Shown one piece after another: positions 45,354 through 52,437 of a stretch of 64,000 nt of DNA; position 1 is the stretch's first letter, and each line of letters starts with the position of its first letter. Under the pieces are notes generated by a model. The model ran no database searches, had not been told where the DNA came from, and saw only the letters and a list, made by a program, of their open reading frames with translations. Position numbers and translations under genes: made by a program. Source of the stretch: Candidatus Gastranaerophilales bacterium (GTDB lineage: Bacteria; Cyanobacteriota; Vampirovibrionia; Gastranaerophilales; Gastranaerophilaceae); contig CALUWC010000009.1 in NCBI GenBank assembly GCA_944324395.1, positions 26,281-90,280 of the forward strand, read 5' to 3'.

Positions 45354-45989
45354 ATGGACGTTAATGTTTTAAAAAATTTATCATACGGAGTTTACGTTGT
45401 TTCAACACCAAATGGCAGTGAAAAATCTACAGGCTGCATTGCAAACAGCTTGATGCAAATAACTTACGATACAATTGCAGTTAGCATAAATCATAACAAT
45501 TATACAAATGAATGCATAAATAAATATAAAAAATTTGCGATATCAATTCTTGGGGTAGATTCTGATGAAAATATCATTCCGGTATTTGGATTTCAAACAG
45601 GACACGATATTGATAAATTTAAAGGAATAAAAAAAATTGAAGTTGACGGCATTGATATTATTGAAAATTCTGTAGGTTATCTGGTATGTGAACTTGTAGA
45701 CAAAATGGAAACCAAAACCCATACTGTATTTTTAGGGAAAATTATAGACGGAGAAATGCTGCATAATCAAATACCAATGACGTACGCATATTACCATGCA
45801 GTAAGAAAAGGAACAAGTCCTAAAAATGCCCCGACTTATATTGAAGAAACTCCGCAGGAAAATTCAAAAACAGCATATAAATGTAAAATATGCGGTTATA
45901 TTTATGAAGGAGATATAACCAAAGAGCCTGATACATACGTTTGCCCGGTCTGCAAAAAAGGGAAAGAATTTTTTGAAAAAATAAGATAA
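45354..45989 (+). CDS. Flavoredoxin-rubredoxin fusion (high-molecular-weight rubredoxin-like)
   Basis: Residues 1-160 match the flavin reductase/flavoredoxin fold (LSYGVYVVSTPNG, STGCIANSLMQIT, FAISILG). Residues about 175-211 are a complete rubredoxin with iron ligands C177, C180, C197 and C200 in CKICGYIYEG and CPVCKKG. In anaerobes such fusions pass electrons to flavodiiron proteins that reduce oxygen or nitric oxide. No flavodiiron gene is adjacent. The start has an aaaaggattaagtata ribosome site and a TATAAT box at 45313-45318. Confidence 0.9.
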   Translation: MDVNVLKNLSYGVYVVSTPNGSEKSTGCIANSLMQITYDTIAVSINHNNYTNECINKYKKFAISILGVDSDENIIPVFGFQTGHDIDKFKGIKKIEVDGIDIIENSVGYLVCELVDKMETKTHTVFLGKIIDGEMLHNQIPMTYAYYHAVRKGTSPKNAPTYIEETPQENSKTAYKCKICGYIYEGDITKEPDTYVCPVCKKGKEFFEKIR

Positions 45990-46029
45990 ATATCTTCTAT
46001 ATTCACCCGAACAAATATCATTAAAAGAT

Positions 46030-46221
46030 TTACTTCTTATTCCTTTTAGATTTTATATAACTGTAAACAAAATAGATAACATATAGCAATATTGCAGTTG
46101 CTGCCATAACTGTCAGGTTATGCGGGTCATTATATGCAGCCGAAATCCCACCTTTTCTTATCGGATACATAATAAAAACTACACCAAAAATTATTATCAA
46201 AATTATTTCAAACATATTCAC
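46030..46221 (-). CDS. Small two-helix membrane protein
   Basis: A 63-residue protein with two transmembrane helices (about 5-20 and 38-55), a short loop (RKGGISAAYNDPHN) and a basic C-terminus. No known family. It follows the histidine kinase gene by 6 bp on the same strand and may be co-transcribed, so a link to sensing is possible but untested. Confidence 0.6.
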   Translation of the reverse strand: MNMFEIILIIIFGVVFIMYPIRKGGISAAYNDPHNLTVMAATAILLYVIYFVYSYIKSKRNKK

Positions 46222-46227
46222 GCTCTA

Positions 46228-48036
46228 TTATACAATACCATCATTTTGTGCATCTTCAACAAGAGATAAATCAATAGGTAAAGAAAAACCAAATGTAGAA
46301 CCATGTTCCGGCTGGGAAACAACAAAAACATGACCATAGTGATGTTTTTCTATAGTTGTTTTAACAAGATGCAAACCAAGTCCTGTACCTTTTACGCTGT
46401 GGGTTTTATTTTCTACCCTGAAAAATCTGTCAAAAATTTTCTTCTGATATTCAGGAGCAATTCCTATACCTTCATCTCTTACAGTAACGGTAACCTGATT
46501 ATTTTCAGATTCCTTGTATAATCTTACCTTAATTGTAGAATCCTGCGGAGCATATTTTATCGCATTTGATAAATAATTTGTTAAAGCTCTTGCTATTGCA
46601 TCATAATTAAACATCAATAACGGAATATCATTTTCTTTTTCGACTTCAATTTTTAAATTATGTTCTTTTAATAAAATCTCAACCTGTGAAACACAATCAT
46701 CTACCAGTTTAGAAATATCATTTTCAGATTTTTCTATCTTAGCATTAGAATCCAGTCGTGAAAAATCCAATATATCATTAACCATACAATTTAAACGTAT
46801 GATTTCGGTATTCAGAGTTTCTACAAATTCTTTCTTGGTTTTTTCATCAAATTCATCACCATAGCTGTACAGAGTATCAATATAACTTCTCAATACAGTA
46901 ACAGGTGTTCTTAATTCATGGGAAACATTTGAAATAAACTGAGATTTCATTTGATCCATTTCTGTTTCCCTGGTCACATCAATTAAAACAATAATATAGC
47001 CAACATAATCGTTATTTCTTGTATACATCGGAGAAATAATAGATTTTATTATCCTTCCATCAACTGTAATATTGAAAATTATCGGCTTGGAAGACTTTTC
47101 TTCCATTGATAAATTTTTGTATTCTTCAATTTTATCATTAAAACAATATTCACCTTCTGTATCAACATAATTTTGAATATTCGTATTTAATAACTGATCA
47201 CCTTCTAACTCAAGTAACTCTTTAGCATGATTATTAACCAATACAACATTGTCATTGTTATCACAAACGACAACCCCGTTGGCAATACTGAGCAAGACCG
47301 CTTCAAGTTTATTTCTTTCTAAAGTCAATTGTTCAATATTTTGTTCTTCGTATATATTCAATCTGGCTGACATATCATTGAATGCATCAAATAAATCCTG
47401 AACTTCATTGCTGACATCTTTTCCCTCTATTTTATATCCAAATTCACCTGATGAAATTCTTTTTACACCATCATGTAAAATTCTCAATTCTCTTGTTATT
47501 AAGTATGTATTTATTAAAATTACAAAAGCAAAAACAAGCCATACAATAACAAATACAAATAAAATAGATGCCCTTGTTGTAGAAGAAACTTTCCCCACAA
47601 TAGAACCGGATAATCCAACAGTCACAGAACCCATATTCTTATTAGTCAAAAGATTTACCATAGGTGAAGTTACAGAAATATTTGAACGCCTCAAACTGGA
47701 ATGTGAATTATTTTCCGTTCTGTATATAATATTACCTTTTTCATTTCTAAATTCTATAAAAACAATATCCTGATGCGATTTTAAAATAGAATCAGAGTGT
47801 GCTTTTAAAATTTGATAAGCCTCACTTGTCGGAACATCTTTTGTTATCTCAACACTTTCAATTGCCAGAATTTTTGAAATAACCTGACCAAAATTCTGAT
47901 AACTTTCATTGAGATTATTCTGAATATTAACAGTCGCAAAAACAGCAATTGCCATAATCAGCAATGTACTCAATACCAACCCGAAAATAATTAAACGATT
48001 TTGAGTAGTAAAACTCATCTTCTGACTGTCATTCAT
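46228..48036 (-). CDS. Membrane sensor histidine kinase (PhoR/VicK-like)
   Basis: A 602-residue kinase with two transmembrane helices (about 13-32 and 160-180) flanking a periplasmic sensor. A HAMP linker, a PAS domain (LLSIANGVVVCDNNDNVVLVN), the HisKA box SNVSHELRTPVTVLRS and an ATPase domain follow, the last showing YLSNAIKYAP, VRDEGIGI and KGTGLGLHLV. The order matches PhoR/WalK-type kinases. No response regulator is next to it. It reads away from the flagellar export operon, with a 214-bp region between them. Confidence 0.93.
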   Translation of the reverse strand: MNDSQKMSFTTQNRLIIFGLVLSTLLIMAIAVFATVNIQNNLNESYQNFGQVISKILAIESVEITKDVPTSEAYQILKAHSDSILKSHQDIVFIEFRNEKGNIIYRTENNSHSSLRRSNISVTSPMVNLLTNKNMGSVTVGLSGSIVGKVSSTTRASILFVFVIVWLVFAFVILINTYLITRELRILHDGVKRISSGEFGYKIEGKDVSNEVQDLFDAFNDMSARLNIYEEQNIEQLTLERNKLEAVLLSIANGVVVCDNNDNVVLVNNHAKELLELEGDQLLNTNIQNYVDTEGEYCFNDKIEEYKNLSMEEKSSKPIIFNITVDGRIIKSIISPMYTRNNDYVGYIIVLIDVTRETEMDQMKSQFISNVSHELRTPVTVLRSYIDTLYSYGDEFDEKTKKEFVETLNTEIIRLNCMVNDILDFSRLDSNAKIEKSENDISKLVDDCVSQVEILLKEHNLKIEVEKENDIPLLMFNYDAIARALTNYLSNAIKYAPQDSTIKVRLYKESENNQVTVTVRDEGIGIAPEYQKKIFDRFFRVENKTHSVKGTGLGLHLVKTTIEKHHYGHVFVVSQPEHGSTFGFSLPIDLSLVEDAQNDGIV

Positions 48037-48110
48037 AAAAGAATTATACCACCGTAAGAATATACTCGCAACACATCAAAATAGAAATACATCTTTAAAT
48101 TTATACAAAA

Positions 48111-48181
48111 TCAATCTTTTGATAACTCAAAAAACCTTATAAAATGTGCTGACTTTTCAAAAATATCCATTAAAAGATTGA
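48111..48181. repeat. 10-bp inverted repeat between the kinase and export operon
   Basis: TCAATCTTTT (48111-48120) and AAAAGATTGA (48172-48181) are perfect reverse complements 51 bp apart, in the divergent promoter region. This could be a regulator site or a chance match in AT-rich DNA. Confidence 0.35.
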
Positions 48182-48250
48182 TGTAATATCTTCAATTATA
48201 TTTTATTGTAGGTATGGGGAATATTAACCATAAATCAAGGGATAGTTGTT

Positions 48251-49453
48251 ATGTTAGATGAAAAAATACAAAATTCAATATCCACAGACCAGTTATATAA
48301 AGAATATGACTGGTATCAGCACACTTTCCCTCCTATTGTACAAGAATCCTGCGACGAATTTTTTGACAACAATTTTAAACTTGAACTCATAGGTATCAGT
48401 AAAAATATTAACTGTCTTATGGATAATGAATCCTGCTTTGTTACAAAAATCCGTATAAATCAAGAATATGATATGTTTTTCAGACTGACAGATAAAGCTC
48501 TTGATATTATTCTTAACAAAGTATTGGGACAATCAAAAAATAAATTTAACATAAATAAAATTTCTGAACTTGAAGCCAAAGTTATAACTTCATTTAATGA
48601 TTTTATGTTTGAACACTTAAAAACAGTTCTGACAGAAGCTGATCCGACCCAATTAAAACGTAATAATTTTGACCTTATTCATCTGACATTTATAATAAGA
48701 GAAGTTGAAGAATACAACAAAAAAGCAGGTAAAGTAATAATAACACTGCCATTAGGACTTTTAAAACCTGAAATTATAACTTCCAACGGAGCAAAATTTT
48801 CAGATAACAGCTTTCCAACAAGTGAAACCTTTGTAGATGTACTTGTCGGCAAAACAAAATTTTCATTATACGATTTAAAAAATTTGGAAACAGATGACGT
48901 TGTAGTATTTGAAAACAGCGAACTTGAAAACATAACACTATCCATAAACGGAGAAACAATCCCCGTACACCTAAACCCGAATATGGATATACTAATAACT
49001 GAAACAACAAACGGAGGAGACAATATGGGTGATACTCATCAAAATATATGGGACAGTATTGAAGTCGAAATGAGTGCTGAATTTGATGCTGTTAAAATAA
49101 CCCTTGGAGAATTAAAAGATATTGAAGAAGGCTTGGTAGTCGACTTAACATCATTATACGATAACAATGTTACCCTAAAAGTCGAAGGAAAATCCATTGC
49201 GAGCGGTTCTTTAGTTATTGTAAACGACAGATATGGTGTAAAAATTAACAATGTCATTGCTGACGGCGGAAACAGCATGCCGGCAAGAAAAGCTGTGTCA
49301 AACAATCAAGGAGGAGAATTACCTGCAGAAGAAACCGAAAATGAAGCAGAAGAAAATACCAACCTCTCAAATGAAGAAGAAAATTTCAATAACGAAAATT
49401 CTGAAGAAGAATTTGATTACAGTGACTTTGAACTTGAAGACGAAAACATTTAA
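48251..49453 (+). CDS. FliM/FliN-SctQ-like switch protein with two SpoA domains
   Basis: A 400-residue C-ring or sorting-platform protein. Residues about 1-185 are a weakly conserved FliM-like region. A first SpoA domain lies at about 193-250 (FVDVLVGKTKFSLYDLKNL) and a second at about 265-335 (IEVEMSAEFDAVKITLGELK, VNDRYGVKI), the latter typical of FliN. The tail is strongly acidic. Two SpoA domains in one chain are typical of type III secretion SctQ rather than flagellar FliN. An in-frame GGAGGAG-ATG at 49013-49027 could start a separate 142-residue C-terminal product. First gene of the fliO-P-Q-R operon. Confidence 0.82.
   Translation: MLDEKIQNSISTDQLYKEYDWYQHTFPPIVQESCDEFFDNNFKLELIGISKNINCLMDNESCFVTKIRINQEYDMFFRLTDKALDIILNKVLGQSKNKFNINKISELEAKVITSFNDFMFEHLKTVLTEADPTQLKRNNFDLIHLTFIIREVEEYNKKAGKVIITLPLGLLKPEIITSNGAKFSDNSFPTSETFVDVLVGKTKFSLYDLKNLETDDVVVFENSELENITLSINGETIPVHLNPNMDILITETTNGGDNMGDTHQNIWDSIEVEMSAEFDAVKITLGELKDIEEGLVVDLTSLYDNNVTLKVEGKSIASGSLVIVNDRYGVKINNVIADGGNSMPARKAVSNNQGGELPAEETENEAEENTNLSNEEENFNNENSEEEFDYSDFELEDENI
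49013..49027 (+). promoter_or_regulatory. Internal ribosome binding site and start codon within the fliN-like gene
   Basis: GGAGGAG (49013-49019) lies 5 nt before ATG 49025, which is in frame (codon 259). It sits between the two SpoA domains. A product of 142 residues would contain only the second SpoA domain and acidic tail, like the internally started SctQ-C proteins. Confidence 0.6.
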
Positions 49454-49502
49454 AATAAAACAATCTTAATATAACAATAATAATGGGAGCAAAAACAGAC
49501 TT

Positions 49503-50054
49503 ATGGGCGGATATATAGCAAATTTTACAGTATATACAATGGCAATGACAGGTTTAATTTGTTTTGCCGTATTTATATATAAAAAAGTTATGGACGGCTC
49601 AATGAGAAGTAACAAGACTAACTTTTTGAGTATTGAAGAATCCATGAGTCTATCTCCAAGAAAATCCCTTCATGTTGTCAGGGCAGGAAACGAAAAATTT
49701 CTTATAGCATCTGACATTGACAGAACAACATTGATTTCGAAATTAAACAACTCTGAACATATCTCACAAAAAATTATTAACAGATATGAACAACTTGAAG
49801 AAGCAGAAGATTTTAGAAAAAATTTTGAACAGGTTTATACACCCGCAGCAAGACAACAAAATCATCAAGCAGTTCATCTGGAACCGATAAAAACACCGTC
49901 AAAATCAAAACCAAAACAGCAAATGGATAACCGGATACCCCAAAATTATCCGGCAAATAAAAATTCTAAAACTGTGGTACTTGATTTTGACAAACCAAAC
50001 AATCATGGATTTTCAACTATGAAAGAAATGGCAAAAAAAATAAATGAACTTTAA
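49503..50054 (+). CDS. fliO: Flagellar biosynthesis protein FliO-like
   Basis: FliO helps assemble the FliPQR export gate. One N-terminal transmembrane helix (about 8-28) is followed by the FliO-type domain with MSLSPRKSLHVVRAGNEKFLIASD. A long polar tail contains Gln and Lys repeats. At 183 residues it is somewhat longer than many FliO. Position between the fliN-like gene and fliP supports the call. FliO is found in flagella and not in classic injectisomes. Confidence 0.85.
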   Translation: MGGYIANFTVYTMAMTGLICFAVFIYKKVMDGSMRSNKTNFLSIEESMSLSPRKSLHVVRAGNEKFLIASDIDRTTLISKLNNSEHISQKIINRYEQLEEAEDFRKNFEQVYTPAARQQNHQAVHLEPIKTPSKSKPKQQMDNRIPQNYPANKNSKTVVLDFDKPNNHGFSTMKEMAKKINEL

Positions 50055-50073
50055 AAAATAAGGACTCAATAAA

Positions 50074-50712
50074 ATGGATCAATTACAAAATCTAAATCCG
50101 GTAATACAACTTTTGATAGTAATGTCAATGTTTTCATTACTGCCATTTGTTTTTTGTTCTATGACAAGTTTTTTAAGATTTGTTGTTGTATTTTCAATGC
50201 TAAAAACAGCAATGGGAACCCAGCAGGTTCCGCCGGCAATTGTAATAATCGGATTATCTATAATTTTAACCTTCTTTACAATGGGACCGACATTTCAAAA
50301 AATGTATGATATGGGATCCGTACCATATCAAAAAAATCATGATATGGTTGCAGCAATTCAAGAAGGCTCAAAACCTTTGAAAGAATTTATGCTGAAGCAG
50401 ACCAGAGAAAATGATTTAACCTTCTTTATCGAAATGTCACATAAAACACCGCCAAAATCGCCAGATGAAATTTCTATCTGGGAAGTTGCTCCGGCATATA
50501 TAATAAGTGAATTAAAAACTTCTTTTGAAATAAGTTTTATCATCTTTGTACCGTTTATCATACTTGATTTAGTTGTTGCAAACATATTGTTAGCACTTGG
50601 TATGTTTATGTTATCGCCGACAATTATATCAATGCCGTTTAAACTTCTTATATTTATTGCAGTAGACGGCTGGGCACTAATAGTACAGGGACTTGTTTCG
50701 AGTTACAATTAA
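50074..50712 (+). CDS. fliP: Export gate protein FliP/SctR
   Basis: Core membrane subunit of the flagellar or type III export gate. Signatures are SFLRFVVVFSMLKTAMGTQQVPP near the N-terminus, EISIWEVAPAYIISELKTSFEISF and LALGMFMLSPTIISMPFKL. At 212 residues it is shorter than many flagellar FliP because it lacks the cleaved signal peptide, a length closer to SctR. About four transmembrane helices are seen. The ATG lies 19 bp after fliO. Confidence 0.93.
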   Translation: MDQLQNLNPVIQLLIVMSMFSLLPFVFCSMTSFLRFVVVFSMLKTAMGTQQVPPAIVIIGLSIILTFFTMGPTFQKMYDMGSVPYQKNHDMVAAIQEGSKPLKEFMLKQTRENDLTFFIEMSHKTPPKSPDEISIWEVAPAYIISELKTSFEISFIIFVPFIILDLVVANILLALGMFMLSPTIISMPFKLLIFIAVDGWALIVQGLVSSYN

Positions 50713-50735
50713 TCATTCAATTTAAGGAAAATAAA

Positions 50736-51224
50736 ATGGAAATTTTATTAGAATATTTAGCAAAAGGTTTTTTAATAATGCTTGTCATATCTATGCCATG
50801 CGTACTTGTTGCAGCGGGAATAGGTCTGGTAGTCGGTATATTGCAGGCAGTTACTCAGGTACAGGAACAAACCATTGCTGCTGCACCGAAAATTCTGGGA
50901 GTATTTCTGGTAATTATAATCGGCGGAGTGGGATTTATACGTATGTTGACAAATTTATTTCAAGAAGGTATGGTTCTTGCATTTAATACAGTTCCGCATA
51001 ACGAAAGTTTTGTACTGGATGCCGATTATCATAAATATACAACACCTTTTGAACACGAGATGAGAGATAAATTTAAAAATATAGATTCACTTGATGAAAT
51101 AATGAAAAATCCGGGGAAAGTACCTTATATTGACAATAATAAAAGAGAAAAATATACTCCGGCACCAAAAACACCTATGCCTAAACCGGATATGGTTGAA
51201 ACTAACAGAATTCTTGGAAGATAG
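50736..51224 (+). CDS. fliQ: Export gate protein FliQ/SctS with a long C-terminal tail
   Basis: The first ~85 residues are a normal two-helix FliQ: a first helix (LIMLVISMPCVLVAAGIGLV), VGILQAVTQVQEQTIAAAPKI, and a second helix ending FIRMLTNLF. The usual protein ends there at about 89 residues. This one continues to 162 with a soluble, charged, proline-rich tail (PAPKTPMPKPD near the end) that matches nothing I know. The frame is intact and fliR follows 3 bp later, so the tail is not a sequencing overrun into the next gene. Confidence 0.9.
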   Translation: MEILLEYLAKGFLIMLVISMPCVLVAAGIGLVVGILQAVTQVQEQTIAAAPKILGVFLVIIIGGVGFIRMLTNLFQEGMVLAFNTVPHNESFVLDADYHKYTTPFEHEMRDKFKNIDSLDEIMKNPGKVPYIDNNKREKYTPAPKTPMPKPDMVETNRILGR

Positions 51225-51227
51225 TAA

Positions 51228-52010
51228 ATGGAAAATATCGTAACCGAATTGATGAAAATGTTTCCGACAATAAATACCTACCTTATGGCAGGCTCGCTGG
51301 TTTTTGCCAGAATGCTCGGATTTTTCAGATTTGCACCGATATTTAACAGAAAAGATTTTCCTGCATTGGTAAAAATTCCGTTCGCATTGATTGTAACAGT
51401 TTTTATGGTGCCATTTTTATCGCCTGAAAAAGTATTTGCTCAGTGTGATTCTTTTGCACTGTCTTTACTGTTAAATGTAGTAGTCGGTGCAATGATAGGT
51501 TATATGGCACAATTGATAACGATTGCAGTTGATTGCGGTGCAGAAATGATAAATATGCAAATGGGATTATCTTCTGCAACCACACTTGACCCTACAACAC
51601 AAGCTCAAGTATCAATATTAACAAAAATGTTTTCCTTAATGGGTATTCTAATTTTCATAAACCTTGGCGGAGTTTATTGGCTGTTCAAAGCATTGATGCG
51701 AAGTTTTGAAATATTTCCGATGTATGCTTCTCAGCTGCCGCTCGGACAGCTTATTAAGATGGATCTTCTTATAAAAATGAGTTCCAACACTCTGTATATG
51801 GGTTTGCAAATTGCTTCACCGGTATTACTGGCAACTCTGGCACAGGATATTATTCTCGGTGTAATTTCAAGAACAGCCCCGCAGGTTAACGTATTCCAAT
51901 TGAGTTTCCTATTTAAACCGGTCTTAGGTGCAGCAATACTTGTGTGGATTTTACCTATGCTTATGAATATTATTGAAGATTATTTTTTGAGTTTTGCAAA
52001 TATAATATAA
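51228..52010 (+). CDS. fliR: Export gate protein FliR/SctT
   Basis: Third component of the export gate. The 260-residue polytopic protein shows FARMLGFFRFAPIFNRKDFPALVKI, GAEMINMQMGLSSATTLDP and the C-terminal ISRTAPQVNVFQLSFLFKPVLG, all typical of FliR. It starts 3 bp after fliQ. flhB and flhA, often next in such operons, do not follow; a strong terminator ends the unit. Confidence 0.94.
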   Translation: MENIVTELMKMFPTINTYLMAGSLVFARMLGFFRFAPIFNRKDFPALVKIPFALIVTVFMVPFLSPEKVFAQCDSFALSLLLNVVVGAMIGYMAQLITIAVDCGAEMINMQMGLSSATTLDPTTQAQVSILTKMFSLMGILIFINLGGVYWLFKALMRSFEIFPMYASQLPLGQLIKMDLLIKMSSNTLYMGLQIASPVLLATLAQDIILGVISRTAPQVNVFQLSFLFKPVLGAAILVWILPMLMNIIEDYFLSFANII

Positions 52011-52017
52011 AGGGTTT

Positions 52018-52042
52018 GAGGCGGCAAAAGCCGCCTCTTTCA
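52018..52042 (+). terminator. Intrinsic terminator after fliR
   Basis: GAGGCGGC (52018-52025) and GCCGCCTC (52030-52037) form a perfect 8-bp GC-rich stem with an AAAA loop. A short T run follows. Confidence 0.92.
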
Positions 52043-52101
52043 TACTTCCAAGCTAAATAATACTTTTTTGGAATGGATTTATCTTAACAAATTATCTAGC
52101 T

Positions 52102-52131
52102 TTTATGTATATTATATACGTTTATGTATAT
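52102..52131. repeat. Direct repeat upstream of the small HTH gene
   Basis: TTTATGTATAT occurs at 52102-52112 and again at 52121-52131, a 19-bp period that puts both copies near the same DNA face. It lies 37 bp upstream of the HTH gene promoter and may be an operator. Confidence 0.4.
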
Positions 52132-52167
52132 AAGTCAAGTATTGAGTAACAAAAGATATTGTTTTCG

Positions 52168-52196
52168 TTTACATTATATTTGAAAATATATAGAAT
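52168..52196 (+). promoter_or_regulatory. Promoter of the small HTH gene, leaderless arrangement
   Basis: TTTACA (52168-52173), a 17-bp spacer and TAGAAT (52191-52196). The -10 box ends 7 nt before the ATG at 52204, and no ribosome site is present. Confidence 0.6.
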
Positions 52197-52203
52197 TTAG
52201 ATT

Positions 52204-52434
52204 ATGGATAATTTATCTGAAGATCAAATGCTTGAAAATATGCGCAATGAAATTAAAGGTTATATAAGAATGCGCGGGTTTACATACGAAAGTCTTGCTA
52301 AACTAATGTCTGAAAAATACGGCTTTTCAGTTACGCCACAGAGTATAAACAACAAATTATCAAGAGGTTCCATAAAATACATTGATGTAATAAGAATCGC
52401 ACTTGCACTGGGATACAAAATCACCTGGAATTAA
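52204..52434 (+). CDS. Small HTH DNA-binding protein (DUF6471-like)
   Basis: A 76-residue protein with the pattern IKGYIRMRGFTYESLAKLM, VTPQSINNKLSRGSIKYIDVIRIALALGY. This is an XRE-like helix-turn-helix that resembles the DUF6471 group of small regulators. There is no effector domain. It has a probable leaderless promoter and a nearby direct repeat that could be its own operator. It stands between the export operon and a convergent decarboxylase gene. Confidence 0.75.
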   Translation: MDNLSEDQMLENMRNEIKGYIRMRGFTYESLAKLMSEKYGFSVTPQSINNKLSRGSIKYIDVIRIALALGYKITWN

Positions 52435-52437
52435 AAA

